Assembly (NCBI GenBank): GCA_030706605.1
Contig: JAUZOE010000032.1
Span: 1-46,432 of the forward strand
Length of the DNA stretch: 46,432 nucleotides
Source of the DNA: Bacteroidota bacterium
Lineage (GTDB): Bacteria > Bacteroidota > Bacteroidia > Chitinophagales > Chitinophagaceae
Reading direction: 5' to 3'
The position numbers and the translations under genes are program-made. The notes beneath the pieces are model-generated. The model saw only the letters and a list, made by a program, of their open reading frames with translations, did no database searches and was not told the origin of the DNA. Shown here in pieces: positions 27,402 to 36,562 of the stretch (position 1 is the stretch's first letter; the number at the start of each line of letters is the position of its first letter).

Positions 27402-27516
27402 TAATTGTTGTTTTTTTCATTAGCTTTATGGTTGTGAAAAAGTTATTTTAACACTATTTAATGTATTGAATGAAAAAAACAAGGTGTTGTTATAACTTTA
27501 TTAACATTAACCTTCT

Positions 27517-27524
27517 TACTTTTG
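27517..27524 (+). promoter_or_regulatory. Promoter -7 box in front of the candidate small RNA
   Basis: TACTTTTG is identical to the -7 box of the sugar operon at 1017-1024 and lies about 75 bases before a strong terminator with no gene between them. An 11-codon frame (27527-27562, MGFGIYKIIKH) overlaps its end, but its ATG would precede or coincide with the predicted transcription start. Confidence 0.45.
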
Positions 27525-27530
27525 GCATGG

Positions 27531-27630
27531 GTTTTGGAATATACAAAATCATTAAACATTAAAATTCAATTTTCTCATAAGCAGTTAGTTTTGGTAAACG
27601 GCCCCTGTTTCTACAGGGGCCTTTCTTTTT
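27531..27630 (+). ncRNA. Candidate small RNA between prfA and the GH18-NodB-GT2 gene
   Basis: A consensus promoter box (27517-27524) and a strong intrinsic terminator (27600-27630) enclose a stretch of about 100 bases with no plausible protein gene starting after the predicted transcription start. The arrangement is that of a free-standing small RNA. It could also be a leader of the gene at 27752 in which the hairpin acts as an attenuator. No known riboswitch or RNA family was recognised. The remaining bases to 27751 are AT-rich, with a weak promoter-like TTTG (27669-27672) and TACCTTCG (27695-27702). Confidence 0.35.
27600..27630 (+). terminator. Strong intrinsic terminator
   Basis: Perfect 8-bp stem GGCCCCTG at 27600-27607 and CAGGGGCC at 27614-27621, with loop TTTCTA and a T-rich tail (TTTCTTTTT) from 27622. 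It is the best intrinsic terminator in the window. It could end prfA transcripts or a separate small RNA. Confidence 0.85.
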
Positions 27631-27751
27631 CTCAATTTTTTGTTAAGCGAAAGCAAATACATGAATAATTTGCTATTACAAAAATTAAGCGGTTTACCTT
27701 CGCTTGTAATAATCAATTCCTGTGTATAAATATTAATTTGTCATTTTTCAA

Positions 27752-30700
27752 ATGAACAACAATACTCCGCAAATTTTTCAAACCAATAAACCTACGCGCT
27801 GGAAAAGGGTAAAATGGACCTCCCGTATACTCATATTAATCGGCGCTTTCTTTTTCGTGGTTTTGGGTTTTGCCTTGTATAGTGGCACACAACCCAATTT
27901 GCCTAATATGGTAGCCAAAGCCAAAGAATATGAAACCACTCTTGACCCCTCTAATCCCCTGATTTTAAAAAATAATCAAAATTCGAAATTCAAAGGCTTT
28001 AAAGATTTCTTATATAAAAAATTAAAAACGGATTCATTAAAAAAAATTAAAAATAGGAGTGCTTCTAAGGCAAACTCCCTTTCTCTAATCAGGGCAGTTT
28101 TTTATACTCCATGGACAGCCAATACTTCATACCCGGATCTTGAAAAAAATGCAGATAAAATAAATACTATTTTCCCTGAATGGTTTTTCATTGATACAAT
28201 TACCTATCGCTTGCAGACCAGGATTGATAGTGCAGGCCTCGCTTTAATGCAGCAAAAAAAGCTGCGGATCATGCCGTTGTTGTCAAATTTTAATTCTTCT
28301 AAAGGAGACTTTGATGGAAGATTGCTTCACAAGATATTAAATGATACCACTTTAAGAAACAGGCTGATACAACAGATAGTGGATACGCTTTCATTTTATA
28401 AGTTGGGTGGCATTAATATAGATTTTGAGGAACTCATCGAAAAAACCAATATCCCTCTTTCTGCCTTTCAAAAGAAACTTTATGAAACGCTTCATAAAAA
28501 AAACATGTTGGTTAGTATGGATGTGGAGCCCAAGAATAACGATTATGATTACAAGAAGTTGTCAGATTATAATGACTACATTATACTAATGGCTTATGAT
28601 CAGTTTAATAATACTACCGGTCCGGGACCTATAAGTGCACAAAAATGGATTGAGGATGCTGTTTCCTGGACAGCCGCAAAGATTGACCCTTCAAAAATAA
28701 TTCTGGGTGTAAGTGGTTTTGGTTATAGTTGGGTTGATGGGAAATTTGAAAGTACACTTACTTATAATGATGCTATTAATAAAGCAAAAGCGCTGGATGC
28801 AAAAATTATTTATGACAATGATTCTTATAATCTTCATTATAGTTATATAACAGAAGACTCTTCGGACTCGACAACTAAAAACTATCATGAAGTTTGGTTT
28901 ACAGATGCCGCTACCACATTTAATATTCTAAGATTTAGTGATGAATTACCTGTTGCAGGCACGGCATTGTGGCGCCTGGGAAGCGAAGATCATCGTATAT
29001 GGAAATATTACAACCGTAATTTGAGCAATGCCTCAATACAACAAAATCCTTTTAATTTTGATTCCCTCAAAACAATTCCAGTTATTTTAAATAATGTTGG
29101 GTTCCAGGGTGAGGGAGAAGTTTTGGATATTATTTATTCGCCACAACCCGGAAAAATTAGTTTTGAGATTGATAGTTCGGAGCAGCTAATTGCTGAACAA
29201 AATTATTTACAACTTCCGTCCGGATATGTAATCAGGAAATTTGCTGAAGACACTACTGTAGGAAAAGGGCATAAGTTGATTCTGACTTTTGATGATGGCC
29301 CTAGTAGTGAATGGACACCAAAAATTCTTGATATTCTTGAACGTGAAAAAGTACCTGCTACTTTTTTTATTGTAGGTATTAACGCAGAGCAAAATATTCC
29401 TTTACTTCAGAGAGAATATAAAGATGGGTTTGAAATAGGCAATCATACATTTACCCATCATAATATTGCGGACATGAGTCTGCAAAGGGCTGAGCTGGAA
29501 ATGAAACTTACCAGGCTTCTCATAGAAAGTATTACCGGCCATTCCACAATTTTATTCAGGGCTCCTTACAATGCAGATTCCCAGCCTGAAACCTATGAAG
29601 AACTTGCGCCAATCCAGAGAAGCAGAAACGAAAATTATTTGACAATTAATGAGAGCGTTGACCCTAATGATTGGGCCAAAGGTGTTACTGCTGATAGTAT
29701 TTTTGCAAGAGTGATCAGCCAGGTGGAGACTGGAAATGCAAGTATTATTTTACTGCATGATGCTGGTGGAGATACGCGGGCTGCAACAGTGGAAGCATTA
29801 CCAAGAATCATTGATTATTTTAAAAAACGTGGATATATATTCACAACGGTAGCTGATTTAATGGGTAAAACCAGGGATGAAGTAATGCCAAGAGTATCCA
29901 CTTCACGTGACATTTGGACGAGAAAATTTAATTTCTTTCTTGCAGAAACCGGATATTGGAGTGGCCAGATAGTGTTTTCTTTATTTTTAATAGGTATTTT
30001 ACTATCTGTTGGAAGAATTATTGTCATGGCAGTATTGGCAAGTATTCAAAAAAGAAAAGAATCCAAGGAAGGGCCAGCATTATTTCCAGCTTTTCTTATT
30101 AAGGGAGAAAATGAATATCCATTGGTAAGTATTATTGTGCCAGCTTATAATGAAGAAGTAAATGCAATAAGAACTGTTAATAGCTTATTGGCACAGGATT
30201 ATCCTGAAATAGAAATCATTTTTATAGATGATGGGAGTAGTGATAAAACTTTTTCAAAAGTAAGTGAACACTTTAAAGCCAACCCCAAAGTGCAGGTGTA
30301 TACCAAGATTAACGGAGGCAAAGCCTCTGCACTGAATTTTGGTATACAAAAATCGAATGCAGAATATGTAGTATGTATTGATGCCGATACACAACTTAAG
30401 ACAGATGCCGTTACCCTGTTAATGAAAAAGTTTGATAATGAAAATATAGGAGCCGTAGCAGGAAATGTAAAAGTTGGAAATGAAGTAAATATGATTACAC
30501 GTTGGCAGAGTATTGAATATATTACTTCTCAAAATTTTGACCGCAGGGCATTTGATCTTTTAAACTGCATAACAGTGGTGCCGGGGGCCATAGGCGCTTT
30601 CAAAAAAGATGCGATATTAATTGCCGGAGGGTTTACTACTGATACTCTTGCAGAAGATTGTGACCTTACCATGAGGCTGCTACGAAATGGGTACATTATA

Positions 30701-31222
30701 AGGAATTGTACTGAAGCCATTTCTTACACAGAGGCTCCGGAAACTTTCAATCAGTTTTTACGCCAAAGATTCAGGTGGAGTTTTGGTGTGATGCAAAGTT
30801 TCTGGAAGCACAGGGATACTATGTTTAACCGAAAATATAAAAATTTTGGCCTGATAGCTATGCCCAATATTCTTATATACCAAATCCTATTACCGATACT
30901 GGCTCCTTTGGCTGATATTATTTTGGTTTTGAGTTTACTTGCCGCTTCGTTTGGTATTGTGGTAGCCAGTATTCCACACATTATTTTTTATTATATCATT
31001 TTTACTTTGGTAGATATTGCAGGTGCAGCCCTGGCTTTTGCTTATGAAAAAGAAAATCATTTAAAGTTGATCTGGATGTTGCCTCAGCGGCTAATTTACC
31101 GGCAAATGATGTATTATATTTTACTTAAATCTTTTAACAAAGCAATAAAGGGAGAACTACAAGGGTGGGGAGCTTTAAAAAGAACAGGAAGCGTAAAAGA
31201 TATAGCCACAAATCCTGAATAG
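27752..31222 (+). CDS. Trifunctional GH18-like / polysaccharide deacetylase / GT2 membrane glycosyltransferase
   Basis: This 1156-residue protein joins three carbohydrate domains. After one membrane helix (about 23-46) comes a GH18 (chitinase/YaaH-like) barrel with the catalytic strand GGINIDFEEL (Glu near 225) and MAYDQFNN. A NodB deacetylase follows, starting at LILTFDDGPS (about 508-517), with NHTFTHHN, RAPYNAD and LLHDAGGD. A second helix (about 733-760) leads to a processive GT2 with SIIVPAYNEE (about 791), CIDADT (DxD, about 875), AEDCDL (about 967) and QRFRW (about 1004), then three or so membrane helices. All catalytic motifs are present. GT2 plus NodB suggests synthesis and partial deacetylation of an exported N-acetylhexosamine polymer, like poly-GlcNAc; the GH18 part could trim it. 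Both hydrolytic domains should face the periplasm and the GT the cytoplasm. Confidence 0.92.
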   Translation: MNNNTPQIFQTNKPTRWKRVKWTSRILILIGAFFFVVLGFALYSGTQPNLPNMVAKAKEYETTLDPSNPLILKNNQNSKFKGFKDFLYKKLKTDSLKKIKNRSASKANSLSLIRAVFYTPWTANTSYPDLEKNADKINTIFPEWFFIDTITYRLQTRIDSAGLALMQQKKLRIMPLLSNFNSSKGDFDGRLLHKILNDTTLRNRLIQQIVDTLSFYKLGGINIDFEELIEKTNIPLSAFQKKLYETLHKKNMLVSMDVEPKNNDYDYKKLSDYNDYIILMAYDQFNNTTGPGPISAQKWIEDAVSWTAAKIDPSKIILGVSGFGYSWVDGKFESTLTYNDAINKAKALDAKIIYDNDSYNLHYSYITEDSSDSTTKNYHEVWFTDAATTFNILRFSDELPVAGTALWRLGSEDHRIWKYYNRNLSNASIQQNPFNFDSLKTIPVILNNVGFQGEGEVLDIIYSPQPGKISFEIDSSEQLIAEQNYLQLPSGYVIRKFAEDTTVGKGHKLILTFDDGPSSEWTPKILDILEREKVPATFFIVGINAEQNIPLLQREYKDGFEIGNHTFTHHNIADMSLQRAELEMKLTRLLIESITGHSTILFRAPYNADSQPETYEELAPIQRSRNENYLTINESVDPNDWAKGVTADSIFARVISQVETGNASIILLHDAGGDTRAATVEALPRIIDYFKKRGYIFTTVADLMGKTRDEVMPRVSTSRDIWTRKFNFFLAETGYWSGQIVFSLFLIGILLSVGRIIVMAVLASIQKRKESKEGPALFPAFLIKGENEYPLVSIIVPAYNEEVNAIRTVNSLLAQDYPEIEIIFIDDGSSDKTFSKVSEHFKANPKVQVYTKINGGKASALNFGIQKSNAEYVVCIDADTQLKTDAVTLLMKKFDNENIGAVAGNVKVGNEVNMITRWQSIEYITSQNFDRRAFDLLNCITVVPGAIGAFKKDAILIAGGFTTDTLAEDCDLTMRLLRNGYIIRNCTEAISYTEAPETFNQFLRQRFRWSFGVMQSFWKHRDTMFNRKYKNFGLIAMPNILIYQILLPILAPLADIILVLSLLAASFGIVVASIPHIIFYYIIFTLVDIAGAALAFAYEKENHLKLIWMLPQRLIYRQMMYYILLKSFNKAIKGELQGWGALKRTGSVKDIATNPE

Positions 31223-31243
31223 AAATACAACACCATGCGCAAC

Positions 31244-31879
31244 TTATACCTTTATCCAAAATTTTAAATACTCATAATAATCTGTATGGACAATTTCATA
31301 CCCAGGTGGTATTTCGTTCCCAAAACTATGGTAAGTAACCAACCTTGTGCCGGCCGGCTTTTTGTTTAATTGTTTATACAAATAGCGGTTGTAAGAATCA
31401 TATAATTCTTCTGAATATTCTACGTTATAATCTATTTTTTTTGTGCCTTCAATATTTTCGTAAAAGGAATTATAAAAATAGAAGTGATCGTAATTTTCAA
31501 AATCGATATGTGTGATGTTATCACAGGTAAAAAAAACATTCTTTACCTGAAGCCTGTCTTTTAGATCATTGCAAATAAAAACGAGGCTATCCCTTTGTTC
31601 TATTCCATAAAAAGAAGTCTTTGGATACTGATGTGCCGCAATGAAACAAAATTTTCCGGAACCGCTGCCAATGTCCAAAATTTTCACATTCGGGGAAATG
31701 GCTAAAAATGCTGCGGCCTTTTCAGCTACCGCAAGTGGGGTCCAATGTTTATCAGCCACTGCCTGAATTGATACAGGATATAATGAATTAAAGTTTAAAT
31801 CTGAACTAAACCAATCTTTTAACCGGGTATCAATTTTAGGTTCAGGGGAATAATCTTTATTTTTTTCTTTTGAAATCAT
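31244..31879 (-). CDS. Class I SAM-dependent methyltransferase, target unknown
   Basis: The 211-residue protein has the SAM-binding motif ILDIGSGSGKFCFIAA and an acidic residue ending the second strand (FYGIEQRD). Later strands (VKNVFFTCDNITHIDFENYDHFYFYNSFYEN) match a Rossmann methyltransferase that recalls DOT1-like or rRNA/protein methyltransferases in outline. The substrate is not evident. I chose the ATG at 31879 over a TTG two codons earlier. It lies 17 bases downstream of the ABC-F gene stop on the same strand and may be co-transcribed with it. Its end faces the synthase gene, 21 bases away. Confidence 0.75.
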   Translation of the reverse strand: MISKEKNKDYSPEPKIDTRLKDWFSSDLNFNSLYPVSIQAVADKHWTPLAVAEKAAAFLAISPNVKILDIGSGSGKFCFIAAHQYPKTSFYGIEQRDSLVFICNDLKDRLQVKNVFFTCDNITHIDFENYDHFYFYNSFYENIEGTKKIDYNVEYSEELYDSYNRYLYKQLNKKPAGTRLVTYHSFGNEIPPGYEIVHTDYYEYLKFWIKV

Positions 31880-31896
31880 CGTCAAAAATTATAATT

Positions 31897-33792
31897 CTAG
31901 ACGCCTGCTCTCTCACTCAGTTCCAGCCAGCGTGTTTCCTTTTTATCAATAAGTACCATTATTTCGCTGATCTTTTCGGCGGTTTCCTGTAGCTTTTCAA
32001 AATCCATCGAACCATTATTCAATTTTACTTCCAGCAATTTCTTTTCTTTCTCCAAAGCCGGTATTTCTTTTTCTAAGTTTTCAAATTCAGTTTTTTCTTT
32101 GAAAGAAAATTTTTGTTTGGATTGGCTATCCAACGTATTTTCTTTTTGAAACGCCATTGTAGATTTAGAGATGAAAGGTTGAGGTTTATTGTCTTCTAAT
32201 TGTTTCCATGTTCTGTATTGAGAATAGTTTCCGGGGAAATCTCTTATCTCTCCATCGCCTTCAAATGCAAAAAGATGATCTACCAGCCGATCCATAAAAT
32301 ACCGGTCATGGCTCACAATTAAAATACATCCCGGAAAATCCTGTAAAAATTCTTCCAGTGTTCGTAAAGTTTGCAAATCAAGATCATTGGTAGGCTCATC
32401 CAATACCAGGAAATTGGGATTACGGAACAGGATACTCAATAAATGCAATCTTCTTTTTTCACCGCCACTTAATTTGCTCAGTGGCGTAAATTGTTGTTGT
32501 GCTGTAAATCCAAATTTTTCCATGAATTGCGTGGCGCTGATTTTGCTTCCGTCAGCTAAAGGGAAAAATTCAGCGAAATCTTTTACATATTCAATAGCTC
32601 TTTTATCTTCTTTATATTGCAATCCTTCCTGCGCAAAATTGCCAAAGACAATTGTATCGCCATGATTAATTTTCCCGCTATCAGGTGGGACCTGGTCAAG
32701 GGCTACTTTTAAAAAAGTAGATTTTCCTGTCCCGTTTTTCCCAACAATACCTATTCTTTCCCCTTTTTTAAAAGTATAATCAAATCCTTTCATGATCACT
32801 TTATCGCCATAAGATTTATATACTTTTTTCATTTCTAAGACCTTGCCGCCCATTCGGGTCATTTTTACCTGCAGCGAAACCTCAGAAATTTCCTTTTTTT
32901 GATTTACCCTTTCTTCTATTTCTACAAAAGCATCTTGCCTGCTTTTTGATTTGGTAGTGCGGGCTTTTGGCTGTTTACGCATCCACTCTAACTCTTTTCT
33001 GAAAATATTTTTATCCTTGGATAATTCGCTTTGCTGAATTTCCTGCCGGAGTGATTTTTGTTCCAGAAAATAATCATAGTCGCCTTTATACACATACAAT
33101 TTTTCGTCATCCAGTTCAATAATCTCATTGCAAACTGCATCCAAAAAATAACGGTCATGGGTTACTAATAATAAAGTGCTTTTATTACTGGCCAAAAAGT
33201 TTTCTAACCATTCTATCATTTCTACGTCAAGATGGTTGGTAGGTTCATCAAGAATCACTAAACATTTTCCTTCGTGTAATTGTGATTCAATTAATGCCTG
33301 TGCCAGGGCCACTCTTTTGCGCTGGCCGCCACTTAAATTTTTAACAGGTTCCTGGAGGTGATGAAGATTTAATTTCCCTAAAATTTGCTTCAGATCACTT
33401 TCAAAACTCCAGGCATTGGCCTCACTTAACTCAGTAATCAGTTCACTAATGCGGTTTTCATTTTGCAGTTCTTCTTCCAGCAACATCTCATACTCTTTTA
33501 CCAAACGTACTACGGGGTTACCCAGATTCAATATATTATCCCAGATTGACCTTGTATTATCAAAGGCTGTTTCCTGCTGAAGCATGATCACTTTCACATC
33601 TTTATGAACCCAAATTGTACCACTATCTGGCGTGTCCAAACCGGAAATTATTTTCAAAAGAGTAGATTTTCCACTACCATTTCTTGCTACAAAAGCAATT
33701 TTATCACCTTCTTCTACATGAAAGCTGATGTCTTTAAAAAGATTCCTGATCCCGAACGATTTACTTAAATTTTCTATTGAAGCGTAATGCAT
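31897..33792 (-). CDS. ABC-F family ATPase (Uup-like)
   Basis: This 631-residue soluble protein has two ABC domains and no membrane segment, as in ABC-F translation factors. The first site has Walker A ARNGSGKST (36-44), signature LSGGQRKRVALAQ and Walker B CLVILDEPTNHLD. The second has GKNGTGKST, LSGGEKRRLHLL and FLVLDEPTNDLD. The linker between them is Lys/Arg-rich (KQPKARTTKSKSRQ), and a C-terminal coiled coil (about 560-625, ENLEKEIPALEKEKKLLE) is typical of Uup. The first Walker A begins with Ala where Gly is usual; I believe this is common in Bacteroidota members. The frame is open 18 codons further upstream, but MHYASIENLSKSFG is the expected N-terminus, so I start at 33792. Likely role: ribosome rescue or DNA-related Uup function. 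Confidence 0.92.
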   Translation of the reverse strand: MHYASIENLSKSFGIRNLFKDISFHVEEGDKIAFVARNGSGKSTLLKIISGLDTPDSGTIWVHKDVKVIMLQQETAFDNTRSIWDNILNLGNPVVRLVKEYEMLLEEELQNENRISELITELSEANAWSFESDLKQILGKLNLHHLQEPVKNLSGGQRKRVALAQALIESQLHEGKCLVILDEPTNHLDVEMIEWLENFLASNKSTLLLVTHDRYFLDAVCNEIIELDDEKLYVYKGDYDYFLEQKSLRQEIQQSELSKDKNIFRKELEWMRKQPKARTTKSKSRQDAFVEIEERVNQKKEISEVSLQVKMTRMGGKVLEMKKVYKSYGDKVIMKGFDYTFKKGERIGIVGKNGTGKSTFLKVALDQVPPDSGKINHGDTIVFGNFAQEGLQYKEDKRAIEYVKDFAEFFPLADGSKISATQFMEKFGFTAQQQFTPLSKLSGGEKRRLHLLSILFRNPNFLVLDEPTNDLDLQTLRTLEEFLQDFPGCILIVSHDRYFMDRLVDHLFAFEGDGEIRDFPGNYSQYRTWKQLEDNKPQPFISKSTMAFQKENTLDSQSKQKFSFKEKTEFENLEKEIPALEKEKKLLEVKLNNGSMDFEKLQETAEKISEIMVLIDKKETRWLELSERAGV

Positions 33793-33942
33793 AGCCTGCA
33801 AAGTTACAATTGAATTATGATGTCTGATGTAATAGAAGTTCTGCATTTATAGAATATCATTAAAATGGAGTGGTTTAAAAATTAGTTTGATCTGCCAAAA
33901 ATCTATCATATTCAACAATTAAGAGTTACAGTAATTAATTTA

Positions 33943-33950
33943 TATTTTTG
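33943..33950 (+). promoter_or_regulatory. Promoter -7 box for the polysaccharide cluster
   Basis: TATTTTTG fits TAnnTTTG and lies 26 bases before the rfbB ATG at 33976, in the 183-base divergent gap to the ABC-F gene. No clear -33 element is seen. Confidence 0.45.
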
Positions 33951-33975
33951 CAACCCGTTAAAAAGGGGTTTAAAA

Positions 33976-35031
33976 ATGAAAAAAATAATTTTAATTACAG
34001 GCGGCGCGGGTTTTATTGGTTCGCATCTGACCAGGTTTTTTGTAAATAAATATCCTGATTATGCTATTGTCAATCTTGATAAATTAACTTATGCCGGTAA
34101 TCTTGAAAATCTAAAAGATATAGAAAATAAATCTAATTATACATTTGTAAAAGGCGATATTGAAGATATGGATTTGTTAAAAAGCCTTTTTGAAAAATAT
34201 CAATTTACCGGGGTGTTGCATTGTGCTGCGGAAAGCCATGTTGACCGATCTATAAGCGATCCTTTAGCATTTGTAAAGACGAATGTGTTGGGAACTGTTT
34301 CATTATTGCAGGTTGCAAAAGAAGCCTGGAAAGAAAAAAACGAAGGAAAATTGTTTTACCATATTTCTACTGATGAAGTGTACGGCAGCCTTGGAGAAGA
34401 AGGTTTTTTTACCGAAGAAACTGCGTATGACCCACGCAGCCCTTATTCTGCCTCTAAAGCCTCTTCAGATCATTTTGTAAGGGCATTTTACCATACTTAT
34501 CATTTGCCTGTTATCATTTCTAATTGTTCTAACAATTATGGTCCGTATCATTTTCCTGAAAAATTGATTCCGCTTTGTATTCATAATATCATTAACAACA
34601 AACCGTTACCTATTTATGGCAAGGGTTTAAATGTCCGTGACTGGCTATATGTGGAAGATCATGTACGTGCTATTGATACTATTTTCCATAATGGAAATGT
34701 AGGGGAAACTTACAATATTGGTGGTCATAATGAATGGAAAAATATAGATATCATTAAAGAACTTTGCAGGCAGATGGATGGAAAACTGGGTCGCGAAAAA
34801 GGGACTTCGGAAAAATTGATCACCTTTGTAAAAGACCGGGCCGGGCATGATCTTCGTTATGCTATAGATGCCACAAAATTGAAAAATGAACTGGGTTGGC
34901 TGCCTTCTTTGCAGTTTGAAGAAGGGTTGTCTAAAACGATAGATTGGTATTTGAATAACAGCGAATGGCTGAATGAAGTAACCAGTGGAAACTATCAGAA
35001 TTATTATAATGAACAATATGAAAAACGATAA
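33976..35031 (+). CDS. rfbB: dTDP-glucose 4,6-dehydratase
   Basis: This 351-residue extended SDR (also called RmlB) turns dTDP-glucose into dTDP-4-keto-6-deoxyglucose. It has the NAD motif [21 protein letters not shown], the catalytic STDEVYG (Thr-Asp-Glu), [12 protein letters not shown] (Tyr-x3-Lys), [18 protein letters not shown] and [10 protein letters not shown]. It starts the surface-polysaccharide cluster. rfbA follows after 4 bases. No rfbC or rfbD is present in the window, so the product is probably not dTDP-rhamnose; it is more likely used by the WecE-like aminotransferase at 42560. Confidence 0.96.
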   Translation: MKKIILITGGAGFIGSHLTRFFVNKYPDYAIVNLDKLTYAGNLENLKDIENKSNYTFVKGDIEDMDLLKSLFEKYQFTGVLHCAAESHVDRSISDPLAFVKTNVLGTVSLLQVAKEAWKEKNEGKLFYHISTDEVYGSLGEEGFFTEETAYDPRSPYSASKASSDHFVRAFYHTYHLPVIISNCSNNYGPYHFPEKLIPLCIHNIINNKPLPIYGKGLNVRDWLYVEDHVRAIDTIFHNGNVGETYNIGGHNEWKNIDIIKELCRQMDGKLGREKGTSEKLITFVKDRAGHDLRYAIDATKLKNELGWLPSLQFEEGLSKTIDWYLNNSEWLNEVTSGNYQNYYNEQYEKR

Positions 35032-35035
35032 TCAG

Positions 35036-35896
35036 ATGAAAGGAATTATTCTCGCAGGCGGCAGCGGCACAAGGCTGTACCCGATTACAATGGGGATCAG
35101 CAAACAATTAATGCCCATTTACGATAAGCCAATGATATATTACCCCTTATCGACCTTAATGCTCGCTGGAATTAGAGAAATTCTTATTATTACCACACCG
35201 GAAGATCAACAACAATTCATTCGATTATTAGGAGATGGCAGCCAATGGGGGTGTTACATTCAATATGCAATACAGGAAAAACCCAACGGGCTTGCACAGG
35301 CATTCGTAATTGGAGAAAAATTTATTGCAAAAGATTCGGTTGCGCTTGTTTTAGGGGATAACATTTTTTATGGTAGCGGTTTTTCAAATCTTTTACAAAA
35401 ATCTGCCAACCCGGAAGGTGCAGTAATTTTTGCCTATCCTGTGAGTGATCCTGAAAGATATGGAGTTGTGGAATTTGACAAAGACCTGAATGCGATAAGC
35501 ATTGAAGAAAAGCCATCACAACCAAAATCAAATTATGCAGTTCCGGGGTTGTACTTTTACGATAATTCAGTAGTTGAGATTGCAAAAAACATTGCACCAT
35601 CGCCACGCGGTGAATATGAAATTACTGATGTAAACAGAAAATATCTTGAGAACCGAAAATTAAAGGTCGCTGTTCTGAACCGGGGTTTTGCCTGGTTAGA
35701 TACTGGTACTTTTGATTCATTGCATGATGCGACTGAATTTGTAAGAGTGATAGAAAAAAGACAGGGATTTAAGGTGGGATGTTTGGAAGAAATTGCCTAC
35801 AGGATGAATTTTATTGATAAAGAGCAATTGAATTCTCTCGCAAAAAAATTTGAGAAAAGCGGGTATGGAGAATATTTAAAAAATGTTGAAAAATGA
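35036..35896 (+). CDS. rfbA: Glucose-1-phosphate thymidylyltransferase
   Basis: The 287-residue protein (also called RmlA) makes dTDP-glucose from glucose-1-phosphate and dTTP. The nucleotidyltransferase signature [16 protein letters not shown] and [18 protein letters not shown] are at the start. [10 protein letters not shown], the sugar-binding [20 protein letters not shown] and [12 protein letters not shown] follow. I start at the ATG at 35036, 4 bases after the rfbB stop; the frame is open 17 codons upstream inside rfbB, but the family begins at MKGIILAGG. Its end overlaps the next gene by the four bases ATGA, so translation is coupled. Confidence 0.96.
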   Translation: MKGIILAGGSGTRLYPITMGISKQLMPIYDKPMIYYPLSTLMLAGIREILIITTPEDQQQFIRLLGDGSQWGCYIQYAIQEKPNGLAQAFVIGEKFIAKDSVALVLGDNIFYGSGFSNLLQKSANPEGAVIFAYPVSDPERYGVVEFDKDLNAISIEEKPSQPKSNYAVPGLYFYDNSVVEIAKNIAPSPRGEYEITDVNRKYLENRKLKVAVLNRGFAWLDTGTFDSLHDATEFVRVIEKRQGFKVGCLEEIAYRMNFIDKEQLNSLAKKFEKSGYGEYLKNVEK

Positions 35897-36465
35897 ATTA
35901 TTACGTACATCCTTCATCAGTTATAGATGAGAATTGTGTTATTGGAGAAGGCACCAAAATCTGGCTTTTTAGCCATGTGATGAGTGGATCAGTCATTGGT
36001 AAAAATTGTACTATTGGCCAAAACGTGGTAGTTTCACCAAAAGTAATTTTAGGCAATAATGTCAGGGTTCAAAATAACGTAAGTATATATGAAGGGGTTA
36101 ATTGTGAAGATGATGTGTTCCTGGGGCCCAGCATGGTTTTTACCAATGTCATCAATCCAAGAAGCGCCATTAGCCGTAAAGAAGAATTTAAGAAAACGTT
36201 GGTAAAAAAAGGAGCCAGCATAGGTGCAAATGCCACAATCATTTGTGGAAATACTATTGGTGAATTTGCTTTTATCGGGGCTGGCGCTGTAGTTACCAAA
36301 GACGTACCCGCTTATGCATTGATTATTGGTAATCCCGGAAGGCAAAGAGGCTGGATGAGTGAATATGGCCAAAAATTGATTTTCAATTCAGAAAACAGGG
36401 CTGTGTGTTCCCAGAGTAAACAGGAATATTTATTAGAATACGAGAGGGTAAAAAGAATAAAATAA
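35893..36465 (+). CDS. Left-handed beta-helix N-acetyltransferase, WlbB/WbpD-like
   Basis: This 190-residue protein is made of hexapeptide repeats ([50 protein letters not shown]) that form a left-handed beta-helix typical of trimeric acetyl-CoA-dependent sugar acetyltransferases. [15 protein letters not shown] and [17 protein letters not shown] match the WbpD/WlbB group, which acetylates the 3-amino group of a UDP-2-acetamido-3-amino-uronic acid. The WlbA-like dehydrogenase at 38607 supports this reading. The dTDP-3-amino-sugar acetyltransferase FdtC is a close alternative. It overlaps rfbA by 4 bases. Confidence 0.78.
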   Translation: MNYYVHPSSVIDENCVIGEGTKIWLFSHVMSGSVIGKNCTIGQNVVVSPKVILGNNVRVQNNVSIYEGVNCEDDVFLGPSMVFTNVINPRSAISRKEEFKKTLVKKGASIGANATIICGNTIGEFAFIGAGAVVTKDVPAYALIIGNPGRQRGWMSEYGQKLIFNSENRAVCSQSKQEYLLEYERVKRIK

Positions 36466-36562
36466 GTAACCAGTTCTATAAAAAATCCCGAATAGAAAAA
36501 TGATAAACAGTATCAGTAAAAATTATCTCTTATTGCTGAAGAAATAAAAAATACAAAAGAAA

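Noticed and set aside
27527-27562. 11-codon frame MGFGIYKIIKH as a leader peptide
   Set aside because: Its ATG lies only 3 bases after the -7 box, so it would be upstream of the likely transcription start.
33952-33973. Short hairpin AACCC/GGGTT before rfbB
   Set aside because: Only five paired bases with a wide loop, so no regulatory role can be supported.
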